The notes under the pieces are model-generated. The model searched no databases, had not been told where the DNA came from, and saw nothing but the letters and a program-made list of their open reading frames with translations. Shown piece by piece: positions 24,963 to 34,260 of a stretch of DNA of 64,000 bases (position 1 is the stretch's first letter; each line of letters opens with the position of its first letter). The position numbers were made by a program, and so were the translations under genes. The stretch is taken from positions 1 to 64,000 of the forward strand of contig JAGATY010000086.1 of assembly GCA_017621035.1 (NCBI GenBank), written 5' to 3'. Source of the DNA: Bacteroides sp. (GTDB lineage: Bacteria; Bacteroidota; Bacteroidia; Bacteroidales; Bacteroidaceae).

Positions 24963-27752
24963 ATGAAGAGATTATTCATACTGACAATCATTTTATTGTT
25001 GGGCACATGGATGAAAGTGGCGGCACAAGATGCCGCCACTGCGTCCAAACGTGGTAACCAACAATTTGTTTTATTTGAGAGTGAGCGTGACAAAGGTGGA
25101 GCAGACCCTACATCAATGTATAACTACCTATTGGATAGTTATCAGCAATTTGTAAAGGTTACAGAGGCTCCCAATAATACTCAATACCTGAATGGCGCAA
25201 AAAATCGTTTGCGTTCTATCTATCCTTACTTGATTCGGGCTGCGATTTACTATTCACAAGAAAAACAACCCATCCGCTTTTTGGAATTTGCCAGTGCATA
25301 TATTGAACTGCCCAACATGAGAGTATTCCGTAGCGAATTGCTTAACCGCGATCCTCAATACCCTTATATTCTGTTCAATGCAGCATTGAACTCTTATAAC
25401 ATGAAGAAGTATGACCAGACCGTGAAATACTTCAAAGAGTTCTTGAATACCGGTTCTGCGACTGAGCTTCAGGTAAAAGATGCTTATGTTTATATGAATA
25501 TGGCTTATCTTGCCCAAAAGAATTATGCAGAGCAAGAAAAAGTGTTGGAAGAGGCTATTTCTAAGTTCCCGGTTTCATTAGATTTCCTCTACAATCTGGT
25601 AAATGTTCATATCGCAACCAACAACATTCCTAAGTTGTTGAATACCATTGACCGTATTTTAGCTGTGGATCCTAACAATGAAAAGGTATTGCCTTTGAAA
25701 GCCCAGTTCTTGATGCGTGAAAAGAGATATGAAGAATCATTGGAACTGTATCAACGTTTACATGCCCTATATCCGGATGACTTAGTACTGATGGGTGGAT
25801 TAGCAACTGCTAATTTCAACATCGGCTCACAGATTATACAAAGTGGACGTACAGTAGTTGATGAAACCGAGTATGCTTTGATTCTTCACCGCGCTTCTGA
25901 CTATTTCTATGCAGCCAAACCGTTGTTTGAACAAATACTGGCAAAGCAGCCTACTTCCAAGCGCTACATGGCCGGTTTGTTAGAGATTCACAGATGCTTG
26001 CGCCAAGAAGCTGAAGCAGAAGTACTTTCTAAAATGCTGGAAGAAGGTGCTCCTTACACCCAGTTCCAATCTCGCCTAGTTGCTTACAACGAAGCTAAAG
26101 CCAAAGAAGGCGCAGACAAGCCCTTGGTTGCAGACAATGGTGTCCCCATGCCGACCGATCCCCCTATGCTGGAGATTCGTGTAGACAGTTTTATTGATGG
26201 TAATGCTAACAAGGTGATTGATGCCGGTGAAAGTTTTGCCATTCAGTTTACCGTTGAGAACAAAGGTTTAGGAGATGCTTATAACCTCCGTATTCGTTTG
26301 TCAGAAGAGATTGGTTTGGATGAATATTTCGATGGACAGCGTGAATTGGACGGTGGAAACATTCCTGCCGGTACATCCAAAGAGTACACATTCCGTTACC
26401 TCGTAAGTAAGGATATGCCTAAGGCACAGGCCAAACTTACCATTTATGCATTCGAGGCTAACAAGTTCCACGCCTCTCCTTTGACAATGAATATCTATAC
26501 CGAGGAGTATGCTATGCCGCGTTTGCGTATTGCCGACTACCAGTTCAATGTAGCAGACGGTACCTCTATGCGTAAAGGTTCTAAAGGTAAACTGGTGGTT
26601 GCTGTACAAAACTACGGTGCAAAAATGGCGCACAACGTGAAATTGAATTTCAAGCATCCAAGCAATGTATTCGACAACTCTAATCCTACGGTAACAGTTG
26701 ATACCATTGCTCCCGGTGGACATGCCATGCTGGAATATGAATTCATGGTTAACAATGAATTTGATGCTGACTCACTGGCTATCATGCTGGACGTAACAGA
26801 GTCTACCCGTCAGTCTTACATTGCTGAGGCATTTAAAGTAAAGATGGGTGAAACTATTGTAGACCGCATTGTTGACGTAGGTTCAAGAGCAACTGCTAGT
26901 CGCCAGGTTCAAGATGTAACCATCGGCCTTCAGAGTGAATTGCTGGAAGGTGGTGTACCGATGGGTGCACAGAATCCTCACCGCTATGCACTGATTTTAG
27001 GTAATGAAGACTACAAAACCATGACCGGCGCCGATGGTGAAATCAACGTTCCCTACGCCATCAACGATGCCCACGTATTCAGTGAGTATTGTAAGCATAC
27101 GTTTGGTGTACCTCAAAATCAAATGAGAGTAATATTCAATGCCACAGCAGGTATGATGGCAGAAGGACTTGGCTGGTTGGAAAGTATGGCGCATACCGAC
27201 CCCGAGGCTGAGTTGATATTCTACTATTCCGGTCACGGTAATCCTGATGAGGCAACTAAGGAGCCTTACCTGTTGCCCGTGGACGTTACCGGAAAGAATA
27301 CACGCTTCGGTATCTCCTTGGCCGACCTTTACAATCGTTTGGCCAAATACCCCATCAAGGGTGCTTATGTATTCCTCGATGCCTGCTTTAGTGGTGGTTA
27401 CAAGAGTACAGACCCGCTGGTTGCACAGAAAGGTGTACGTGTTGTCCCCAAAGCTGGCTTGCCGCAAGGCAACACCATCAGCTTCTCTTCTTCAAGCGGT
27501 GACCAAACTTCCAGTGTATTCCATGCTAAGAAACACGGTTACTACACCTACTACTTGCTGAAAGCGCTGAAAGATGCCAATGGAGATTTGACCATGAAGG
27601 AGCTCTTCAACAAAACCCACGATGAAGTGGCACACGCTACAGCCGTCACAGGTAAGTTACAAGAGCCCCAACATATGATTTCTCCCATATTCACCACTTG
27701 GGCAGACGTCAAGTTGAAAACTCCGGAAGCAACTGCAGTTCCGGTACAATAA
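24963..27752 (+). CDS. exported caspase-like (C14) peptidase with TPR and beta domains
   Basis: A 929-residue protein with a Sec signal peptide (cleavage near VAAQ, residue 21). TPR-like helical repeats lie at about 50-390 (for example VEYHVAT-style helices in LNSYNMKKYDQTVKYFKEFL). A beta-rich middle (about 405-620) has CARDB-like sequence. The C-terminal caspase-like domain (about 655-915) has the catalytic His758 in YYSGHGNP and Cys808 in FLDACFSGG. Spacing and surrounding residues are those of clan CD peptidases. Export of such a protease is notable, since many bacterial caspase-like proteins are cytoplasmic. It follows the WD40 gene by 19 bp and ends at a strong terminator. Substrate is unknown. 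Confidence 0.87.
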   Translation: MKRLFILTIILLLGTWMKVAAQDAATASKRGNQQFVLFESERDKGGADPTSMYNYLLDSYQQFVKVTEAPNNTQYLNGAKNRLRSIYPYLIRAAIYYSQEKQPIRFLEFASAYIELPNMRVFRSELLNRDPQYPYILFNAALNSYNMKKYDQTVKYFKEFLNTGSATELQVKDAYVYMNMAYLAQKNYAEQEKVLEEAISKFPVSLDFLYNLVNVHIATNNIPKLLNTIDRILAVDPNNEKVLPLKAQFLMREKRYEESLELYQRLHALYPDDLVLMGGLATANFNIGSQIIQSGRTVVDETEYALILHRASDYFYAAKPLFEQILAKQPTSKRYMAGLLEIHRCLRQEAEAEVLSKMLEEGAPYTQFQSRLVAYNEAKAKEGADKPLVADNGVPMPTDPPMLEIRVDSFIDGNANKVIDAGESFAIQFTVENKGLGDAYNLRIRLSEEIGLDEYFDGQRELDGGNIPAGTSKEYTFRYLVSKDMPKAQAKLTIYAFEANKFHASPLTMNIYTEEYAMPRLRIADYQFNVADGTSMRKGSKGKLVVAVQNYGAKMAHNVKLNFKHPSNVFDNSNPTVTVDTIAPGGHAMLEYEFMVNNEFDADSLAIMLDVTESTRQSYIAEAFKVKMGETIVDRIVDVGSRATASRQVQDVTIGLQSELLEGGVPMGAQNPHRYALILGNEDYKTMTGADGEINVPYAINDAHVFSEYCKHTFGVPQNQMRVIFNATAGMMAEGLGWLESMAHTDPEAELIFYYSGHGNPDEATKEPYLLPVDVTGKNTRFGISLADLYNRLAKYPIKGAYVFLDACFSGGYKSTDPLVAQKGVRVVPKAGLPQGNTISFSSSSGDQTSSVFHAKKHGYYTYYLLKALKDANGDLTMKELFNKTHDEVAHATAVTGKLQEPQHMISPIFTTWADVKLKTPEATAVPVQ

Positions 27753-27796
27753 AAAGATTATATAGAGTTCTTGAACTTTATATATATACATACAAA

Positions 27797-27829
27797 GGAG
27801 GCTTTTCGTGAAGAGAAGCCTCTTTTTTT
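27797..27829 (+). terminator. intrinsic terminator of the WD40-caspase transcript
   Basis: GGAGGCTT (27797-27804) pairs with AAGCCTC (27816-27822) and is followed by a run of seven T. It begins 45 bp after the caspase stop codon. Confidence 0.85.
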
Positions 27830-27958
27830 CTCTTTATCAGCACTATATCTTTTACCACCCCTCTCACTAAACACCCGTAACCGAAAATCAAAGAAAACAT
27901 ATAGATTTTCTCTATCGACAGATAAATATTATCTGTTGGTGCGAAAAAATTCTCGCGT

Positions 27959-27966
27959 TATTTTTG
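27959..27966 (+). promoter_or_regulatory. -7 element of the desulfoferrodoxin gene
   Basis: TATTTTTG matches TAnnTTTG, 86 nt before the ATG. Confidence 0.6.
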
Positions 27967-28051
27967 CATCAGAAATCAACAAAAGCAGCATTTGCGTTGT
28001 TGTAAAGTAGAGATAAGTAAAAACGAACAATCATTTAAATTGCGAAGAATT

Positions 28052-28429
28052 ATGGCAACTAAATTTTACAAGTGTGAGCATTGTGGCAACGTAGTAGTGA
28101 AAGTGGTAGACTCTGGCGTTCCGGTAGTGTGTTGTGGTGAAAAGATGAAAGAACTAGTGGCAAATACAGTAGATGCCAGTCTGGAAAAGCATGTACCGGT
28201 AGTAACTCGTCTGGACGACTGCACTCTGAAAGTAGAAGTAGGCAGCGTACCACACCCCATGACTCTTGAACACCACATTGCCTTCATTTATGTAGAGACC
28301 GAAAACGGTGGTATCCGCGTAGATTTGACCGACAAACCCGAAGCCGTGGTTTGTACCTGCACAGGAAAGCCTGTAGCCGTGTACGAATATTGCAACCTGC
28401 ATGGGTTGTGGAAAACCGAACTCAAGTAA
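28052..28429 (+). CDS. desulfoferrodoxin (superoxide reductase)
   Basis: Reduces superoxide to hydrogen peroxide without making oxygen, a typical defence of anaerobes. The 125-residue protein begins at ATG 28052 (MATKFYKCEHCG); an upstream in-frame ATG at 27992 would add 20 unrelated residues. The N-terminal desulforedoxin domain has the four Cys of a rubredoxin-like iron centre (CEHC and VCC). The C-terminal domain has the iron ligands of the active site, seen in KHVPV, PHPMTLEHHI and CNLHGLW. It is a two-iron-centre (class I) enzyme. It has its own promoter and terminator. Confidence 0.95.
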   Translation: MATKFYKCEHCGNVVVKVVDSGVPVVCCGEKMKELVANTVDASLEKHVPVVTRLDDCTLKVEVGSVPHPMTLEHHIAFIYVETENGGIRVDLTDKPEAVVCTCTGKPVAVYEYCNLHGLWKTELK

Positions 28430-28453
28430 AGCTCTTTTTGGATTTGAATACAT

Positions 28454-28490
28454 AAGGCATGCACTTTCAGCAGAGTACATGCCTTCTTTT
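28454..28490 (+). terminator. intrinsic terminator of the desulfoferrodoxin gene
   Basis: AAGGCATG (28454-28461) pairs perfectly with CATGCCTT (28478-28485), followed by CTTTT. It begins 24 bp after the stop codon. Confidence 0.75.
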
Positions 28491-28527
28491 GCTTGTTTTA
28501 ACACTCCTGCTTTAAACTATTTTTCGT

Positions 28528-28535
28528 TATCTTTG
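28528..28535 (+). promoter_or_regulatory. -7 element of the drug RND operon
   Basis: TATCTTTG, exact TAnnTTTG, 31 nt before the adaptor start codon. No operator or regulator gene is evident beside it. Confidence 0.65.
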
Positions 28536-28566
28536 TCCAAATTTTCAACGAATCCGTATTAAAGCA

Positions 28567-29649
28567 ATGAATAAAAGAGTGAAGTGGGGCATCATTATTG
28601 GCCTTGGAGCCGTACTGATAGGTGGAGCTATCTACACCCAAATGCCCAAAGCAAATGAAGAACTGGCTGCTGCAGACAAACAAGCAGAAAAGAAATCTGT
28701 CAGCCGAAAAGTATTGAACGTAAACGCAAAAGTATTACAGCCACAGCTGCTTACCGACGAAATCCTGATTAGCGGCAGTCTCTTGCCAGACGAGGAGGTA
28801 GACCTCTCTTTTGAAACCTCCGGTAAAATCATGGAAATCAATTTCAAGGAAGGCTCCTTTGTCAAGAAAGGTGATTTGCTGGCTAAAGTGAATGACCGTC
28901 CTCTGCGGGCACAGCTGCAACGTCTGACAGCACAGCTGAAGCTGGCCGAGGATCGTGTCTTTCGTCAGAATGCCCTATTGGAACGCGATGCCGTCAGCCA
29001 AGAAGCCTACGAGCAAGTAAAAACCGAATTGGCTACACTGAATGCAGACATCGACCTTGTGAAAGCCAACATCCAACAGACTGAACTACGTGCTCCTTTC
29101 GACGGAATCATTGGTCTACGCCAAATCAGTGTGGGTACCTACGCCTCTCCCAGCACCGTAGTAGCCAAACTGACCAAAGTAACCCCTCTGAAAGTGGAGT
29201 TTGCCGTACCCGAACGCTATGCCAACGAGGTGAAAACGGGGGCTAACCTAGACTTTACACTAGAGGGTAAACTGGAAAGTTTCCACGCAACCGTCTATGC
29301 ACGCGAATCAAAGATTGACCCCACAACCCATACCCTGACCATCCGTGCACTCTATCCCAACAGCAAGGGTGAAGTGATGCCGGGGCGTTACGCCAGCATA
29401 CGCTTGAACAAACAAGAAGTAGAAGGTGCACTAGCCATCCCTTCCGAAGCCATTGTACCGGAAATGGGTAAGGACAAAGTCTTCCTGTACAAGTCCGGGA
29501 AGGCACAACCGGTAGAGATTGTAACCGGCATCCGCACCGAATCACAGGTACAAGTAGTACAAGGCCTTCAAGCAGGCGACACCATTATTGTGTCCGGCAC
29601 TCTGCAGCTTCGCACCGGTCTTCCTGTAACACTGGATGAAATCAATTGA
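28567..29649 (+). CDS. RND periplasmic adaptor, MexA/AcrA type
   Basis: A 360-residue membrane-fusion protein for a multidrug-type RND pump. It has an N-terminal membrane segment (about 6-26, IIIGLGAVLIGGAIY), a short linker, then the lipoyl/barrel-sandwich halves flanking a coiled-coil hairpin (about 110-165). The motif LRAPFDGIIGLRQISVG at the second half-barrel is typical. Unlike the adaptor at 17880 it has no His-rich region. It is the first gene of the operon; the permease gene starts 129 bp downstream after an AT-rich spacer. Substrate class is inferred from the permease. Confidence 0.92.
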   Translation: MNKRVKWGIIIGLGAVLIGGAIYTQMPKANEELAAADKQAEKKSVSRKVLNVNAKVLQPQLLTDEILISGSLLPDEEVDLSFETSGKIMEINFKEGSFVKKGDLLAKVNDRPLRAQLQRLTAQLKLAEDRVFRQNALLERDAVSQEAYEQVKTELATLNADIDLVKANIQQTELRAPFDGIIGLRQISVGTYASPSTVVAKLTKVTPLKVEFAVPERYANEVKTGANLDFTLEGKLESFHATVYARESKIDPTTHTLTIRALYPNSKGEVMPGRYASIRLNKQEVEGALAIPSEAIVPEMGKDKVFLYKSGKAQPVEIVTGIRTESQVQVVQGLQAGDTIIVSGTLQLRTGLPVTLDEIN

Positions 29650-29778
29650 AACATTTCTGATTTAGATTTTCTAATTTATGAGTCCTGATTTATGATTAAA
29701 GAGTCCTGAATTGCTAAGTACTCTCCATAAGCCATAAGTCAAAAATCAGAAGTTAAAAATCAAAAGCAACATAAACAC
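29650..29778. other. AT-rich spacer inside the drug RND operon
   Basis: The gap holds two copies of GAGTCCTGA 21 nt apart (29671 and 29692 region) and two copies of AAAAATCA in AAGTCAAAAATCAG and AAGTTAAAAATCAA. I see no promoter, terminator or reading frame. It is unusually long for a gap within an RND operon. Confidence 0.4.
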
Positions 29779-32700
29779 ATGAACATATCTGAATTAAGCA
29801 TCCGTCGCCCGGTACTCTCTACGGTGTTCACGCTGATAATCCTACTGTTTGGATTCATTGGTTACACCTATCTAGGCGTCCGTGAATACCCGTCAGTGGA
29901 TAATCCCATCATCTCTGTGTCGTGTACCTACGCCGGAGCCAACGCCGACGTTATCGAGAATCAGATTACCGAGCCACTGGAACAGAATATCAATGGTATC
30001 CCCGGCATCCGCTCCCTCTCCAGCGTCAGTCAACAAGGCTCGGCACGTATCACAGTCGAATTTGAACTCTCTGTCGATCTGGAGACTGCAGCCAACGATG
30101 TCCGTGACAAAGTTTCTCGTGCACAGCGCTATCTTCCCAAAGATTGTGACCCTCCGACCGTGTCTAAAGCTGATGCCGATGCCATGCCCATCCTCATGGT
30201 AGCCCTGCAAAGCGACAAACGCTCACTGCTGGAACTGAGTGAGATTGCCGACCTTACGGTTAAAGAACAGTTACAAACCATTCAAGATGTCAGCAGTGTC
30301 AGCATCTGGGGTGAGAAAAAATACTCCATGCGTCTTTGGCTCGACCCAGTAAAGATGTCCGGTTATGGCATCACCCCAATGGATGTAAAGAATGCCATTG
30401 ATGCAGAGAACGTGGAACTTCCCTCAGGAAGTATAGAGGGAAATACTGTTGAACTTTCCATTCGCACTCTCGGCCTGATGCACACAGCCGAAGAGTTCAA
30501 CAATCTTATCTTGAAAGAGGATGGCAACCGTATCGTTCGCTTCAGTGACATTGGTCGTGCAGAATTAGGCCCGGCAGACATCAAAAGTTACATGAAGATG
30601 AACGGCGTACCGATGGTAGGCGTAGTAGTGGTTCCACAGCCAGGTGCTAACCATATAGAGATTGCCGATGCAGTTTATGACCGTATGGCAAAAATGAAGA
30701 AAGACCTACCCGAAGATGTGAACTACAACTACGGATTCGACAACACCAAGTTTATTCGTGCCTCTATTGCAGAGGTAGAGCAGACTGTGTATGAGGCTTT
30801 TGTATTGGTAATCATTATCATCTTCCTCTTCTTACGCGATTGGCGCGTGACACTGGTACCCTGCATTGTGATTCCGGTATCGCTGATTGGCGCTTTCTTT
30901 GTCATGTATCTGGCAGGTTTCTCCATCAATGTGCTCTCCATGCTGGCAGTTGTGTTGGCAGTAGGACTGGTGGTAGACGATGCCATTGTAATGACCGAAA
31001 ATATCTACGTGCGTATAGAGAAAGGTATGAAGCCCAAAGAGGCGGGTATTGAGGGTGCCAAGGAAATCTTCTTTGCCGTCATCTCCACCACTATCACACT
31101 GGTAGCCGTATTCTTCCCCATTGTCTTCATGGAGGGTACTACCGGCCGACTGTTCCGTGAGTTTAGCATTGTGGTGTCGGGTGCTGTCATCATCTCCTCT
31201 TTTGCAGCACTAACCTTCACTCCCATGCTGGCCACCAAACTACTGGTGAAACGCGAAAAACAGAACTGGTTCTACCGGAAGACAGAGCCTTTCTTTGATG
31301 GCATGAACCGAATATACAGCAACAGCCTGGAACGTTTCCTGCAGAAGCGTTGGATTGCCATTCCCTTTACAGCTGTTACAGTGATACTTATCGGGGTATT
31401 GTGGAACGCTATCCCTGCAGAAATGGCACCCTTAGAGGACCGTTCCCAAATCAGTATCAACACCATGGGTGCTGAAGGTGTAACTTATGAATATATGCGT
31501 GACTACACAGAGGATATCAATCTGCTGGTGGACTCCATCGTGCCTGATGCCGAAGCTGTTACAGCCCGTGTATCAAGTGGTAGTGGAAACGTACGTGTCA
31601 CACTGAAAGATATGGCCGACCGTAACTACACACAGATGGAGGTAGCAGAGAAACTTTCTAAGGCAGTGCAGAAAAAGACAAAAGCACGCTCATTTGTCCA
31701 GCAATCATCTTCTTTCGGTGGACGCCGTGGAGGTATGCCGGTACAGTATGTACTACAAGCTACCAACATTGAGAAGTTGCAAGAAGTGTTACCTAAGTTC
31801 ATGACAAAAGTGTATGAAAACCCGGTCTTCCAGATGGCAGACGTGAATCTGAAATTCAGTAAACCGGAAACACGCATAAACATCAATCGCGACAAAGCCA
31901 GTATCATGGGTGTCAGCACCAAGAACATAGCACAAACCTTGCAGTACGGCTTGAGCGGTCAGCGCATGGGTTATTTCTACATGAATGGCAAGCAGTATGA
32001 GATTCTAGGTGAGATAAACCGCCAGCAACGCAACAAACCTGCCGACCTCAAGGGCATCTATATCCGCAGCGACAATGGCGATATGGTTCAGCTAGATAAC
32101 CTTATAGAACTGGCCGGCGGTATTGCCCCACCCAAACTCTACCGTTACAACCGTTTTGTATCTGCCACCGTATCAGCCGGATTGGCAGAAGGAAAGACCA
32201 TCGGTCAGGGACTTGATGAGATGGATAAGATTGCCAAAGAGACACTGGATGACACTTTCCGCACTGCACTGACCGGTGATTCAAAGGAGTATCGCGAAAG
32301 TTCCTCCAGCCTGATGTTTGCCTTCATCTTGGCCATCGTGCTTATCTACCTGATTTTAGCAGCTCAGTTTGAAAGTTTTAAAGACCCGCTGATTATTATG
32401 TTGACGGTGCCACTAGCTATTGCCGGTGCACTGATTTTCATGTACTTCAGTGGCATTACCATGAACATTTTCAGTCAGATTGGTATCATCATGCTGATAG
32501 GTTTGGTTGCCAAGAATGGTATCTTGATTGTGGAATTTGCCAACCAGAAGCAGGCAGAAGGTATAGACAAACTGCAAGCCATTAAAGAGGCCTCTTTGCA
32601 ACGTCTTCGCCCCATCCTGATGACCAGTGCCTCCACAATTCTAGGACTGATTCCACTGGCCTTTGCCACCGGTGAGGGCTGCAACCAGCGTATTGCAATG

Positions 32701-32811
32701 GGTACGGCTGTGGTAGGTGGTATGTTGGTGTCTACCATACTTACCATGTACATCGTGCCCTCCATCTATTCTTATGTATCTACCAACCGTTCTAAACATA
32801 CTCAAGAATGA
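29779..32811 (+). CDS. multidrug efflux RND permease, HAE1 (AcrB/MexB) type
   Basis: A 1010-residue proton-driven inner-membrane exporter of the hydrophobe/amphiphile class. It starts with the classic MNISELSIRRPVLSTV segment (TM1). The TM4 motif GLVVDDAIVMTENIYVRIE carries the paired Asp of the proton relay, and TM8-12 include the conserved AAQFESFKDP and GLVAKNGILIVEFANQ. Length and motif spacing are standard, with no sign of truncation. The stop overlaps the ATG of the TolC gene (ATGA), indicating coupled translation. Likely exports drugs, detergents or bile-type compounds; the specific substrate is unknown. Confidence 0.94.
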   Translation: MNISELSIRRPVLSTVFTLIILLFGFIGYTYLGVREYPSVDNPIISVSCTYAGANADVIENQITEPLEQNINGIPGIRSLSSVSQQGSARITVEFELSVDLETAANDVRDKVSRAQRYLPKDCDPPTVSKADADAMPILMVALQSDKRSLLELSEIADLTVKEQLQTIQDVSSVSIWGEKKYSMRLWLDPVKMSGYGITPMDVKNAIDAENVELPSGSIEGNTVELSIRTLGLMHTAEEFNNLILKEDGNRIVRFSDIGRAELGPADIKSYMKMNGVPMVGVVVVPQPGANHIEIADAVYDRMAKMKKDLPEDVNYNYGFDNTKFIRASIAEVEQTVYEAFVLVIIIIFLFLRDWRVTLVPCIVIPVSLIGAFFVMYLAGFSINVLSMLAVVLAVGLVVDDAIVMTENIYVRIEKGMKPKEAGIEGAKEIFFAVISTTITLVAVFFPIVFMEGTTGRLFREFSIVVSGAVIISSFAALTFTPMLATKLLVKREKQNWFYRKTEPFFDGMNRIYSNSLERFLQKRWIAIPFTAVTVILIGVLWNAIPAEMAPLEDRSQISINTMGAEGVTYEYMRDYTEDINLLVDSIVPDAEAVTARVSSGSGNVRVTLKDMADRNYTQMEVAEKLSKAVQKKTKARSFVQQSSSFGGRRGGMPVQYVLQATNIEKLQEVLPKFMTKVYENPVFQMADVNLKFSKPETRININRDKASIMGVSTKNIAQTLQYGLSGQRMGYFYMNGKQYEILGEINRQQRNKPADLKGIYIRSDNGDMVQLDNLIELAGGIAPPKLYRYNRFVSATVSAGLAEGKTIGQGLDEMDKIAKETLDDTFRTALTGDSKEYRESSSSLMFAFILAIVLIYLILAAQFESFKDPLIIMLTVPLAIAGALIFMYFSGITMNIFSQIGIIMLIGLVAKNGILIVEFANQKQAEGIDKLQAIKEASLQRLRPILMTSASTILGLIPLAFATGEGCNQRIAMGTAVVGGMLVSTILTMYIVPSIYSYVSTNRSKHTQE

Positions 32812-34136
32812 AATATAGAAACCTCTTCATCTCGGCATTATGCATGCTTCTTCCTATAGGAGCAGCTGCACAGACAATGCCCCAATATACCTTGAAGTCG
32901 TGCCTGGAACAAGGCTTACAGAACAATTACTCCTTGCACATCACCCGCAATGAGGCACAAATCAGTAAGAACAATGCCACCTGGGCTAATGCCGGTTACC
33001 TGCCTACCCTGAACTTATCTGCTGGCTATAACGGTACATTACAAGATACAGAAACCACCCTTCGTGCCACCGGAGAGAAAACCAAGACTGAAGGTGTACT
33101 AGACCAAACGCTGGATGCAGGCATCGACCTCAGCTGGACACTGTTTGATGGTTTCAACATCACAGCCAACCACCAACGCTTACAGGAACTTAAACGTCAG
33201 GGAGAGACAAATACCCGCATTGCCATAGAAGACCTGATTGCCGGTATTGCAGCCGAGTACTATAACTATGTGCAGCAGAAAATCCGTCTGAAAAACTTCC
33301 GTTATGCAGTCTCACTCTCCAAAGAGCGGCTCCGCATTGTGGAGGCACGCTATCAGATAGGTAGCTTCTCACGCCTGGACTATCAACAGGCCAAAGTAGA
33401 TTTCAATGCAGATAGCGCACAGTATATCAAGCAGCAAGAGGCCCTACACACCTCACGCATTCAGCTAAATGAGCTGATGGCAAATGCAGATGTAGACCAA
33501 GCCTTCCTCATCCCAGACACCCTGATTGATGTAGATGCCACCCTTAACCTTACAGAGCTGTGGGATGCCACCATGCAAGTGAATGCCAACCTGTTAAAGG
33601 CAGAACAGAACAGCACTCTAGCCCGCTTAGACTATAAAAAAGTCTGCTCACGGGACTATCCCTATCTGAAACTGAATGCAGGCTATGGCTACACACAGAA
33701 CCGGTATGAAATAAACGCTAACAGCCGACGCACAGTGCTGGGAGCAAACTTTGGCCTAACACTAGGCTTCAAACTGTTTGATGGAAACCGTAACAGAGAG
33801 CGTAAGAATGCCCGCATAGCCATTGAAAATGCCCGCCTGGAGCGCGAGCAATTGGAGCAAGCACTGCGTGCCGACCTCAGCAACCTCTGGCAAGCCTATC
33901 GTAACAACCTGGAAATGTTACACCTGGAACGTCAGAACCTAGTAGCAGCCAAAGACAACCACGAGATAGCCCGAGAGCGTTACATGCTGGGTGATTTGTC
34001 CGGTGTAGAGATGCGCGAAGCCCAAAAGAGCCTCCTCGATGCCGAGGAACGCATCCTTGCAGCCGAATATGACACCAAGTTGTGTGAAATCTCTCTCCTC
34101 CAAATCAGTGGTAAAATAACCAAGTATCTGGAGTAA
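32808..34136 (+). CDS. TolC family outer membrane factor of the drug RND pump
   Basis: A 442-residue outer-membrane channel protein with a signal peptide cleaved near AAAQ (residue 22). It shows the duplicated OEP pattern: an N-terminal half with TLKSCLEQGLQNNYSL and a central WTLFDGFNI, then a second half with LGFKLFDGNRNRERKNARI, with long helices between. It overlaps the permease gene by 4 bp, so the three genes form one operon encoding a complete pump. The operon ends at the hairpin at 34181. Confidence 0.93.
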   Translation: MKYRNLFISALCMLLPIGAAAQTMPQYTLKSCLEQGLQNNYSLHITRNEAQISKNNATWANAGYLPTLNLSAGYNGTLQDTETTLRATGEKTKTEGVLDQTLDAGIDLSWTLFDGFNITANHQRLQELKRQGETNTRIAIEDLIAGIAAEYYNYVQQKIRLKNFRYAVSLSKERLRIVEARYQIGSFSRLDYQQAKVDFNADSAQYIKQQEALHTSRIQLNELMANADVDQAFLIPDTLIDVDATLNLTELWDATMQVNANLLKAEQNSTLARLDYKKVCSRDYPYLKLNAGYGYTQNRYEINANSRRTVLGANFGLTLGFKLFDGNRNRERKNARIAIENARLEREQLEQALRADLSNLWQAYRNNLEMLHLERQNLVAAKDNHEIARERYMLGDLSGVEMREAQKSLLDAEERILAAEYDTKLCEISLLQISGKITKYLE

Positions 34137-34180
34137 GGTTTAGGGCATTTTATCTCTTAAACCAACCTGAATTCAAGCAA

Positions 34181-34221
34181 AAAAAGGCTGACCTTCCAAA
34201 CCGGAGGCCAGCCCTTTTATT
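34181..34221. terminator. shared terminator between the drug RND operon and fumarase
   Basis: AAAAAGGCTG-ACC (34181-34193) pairs with GGCCAGCCCTTTT (34206-34218) with small mismatches. Flanking A and T runs let it act on both strands, suiting its place between convergent genes. Confidence 0.65.
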
Positions 34222-34260
34222 ATTTATAGCTCGCTAAAAACTAGCGGATAGCAAGCTGAA

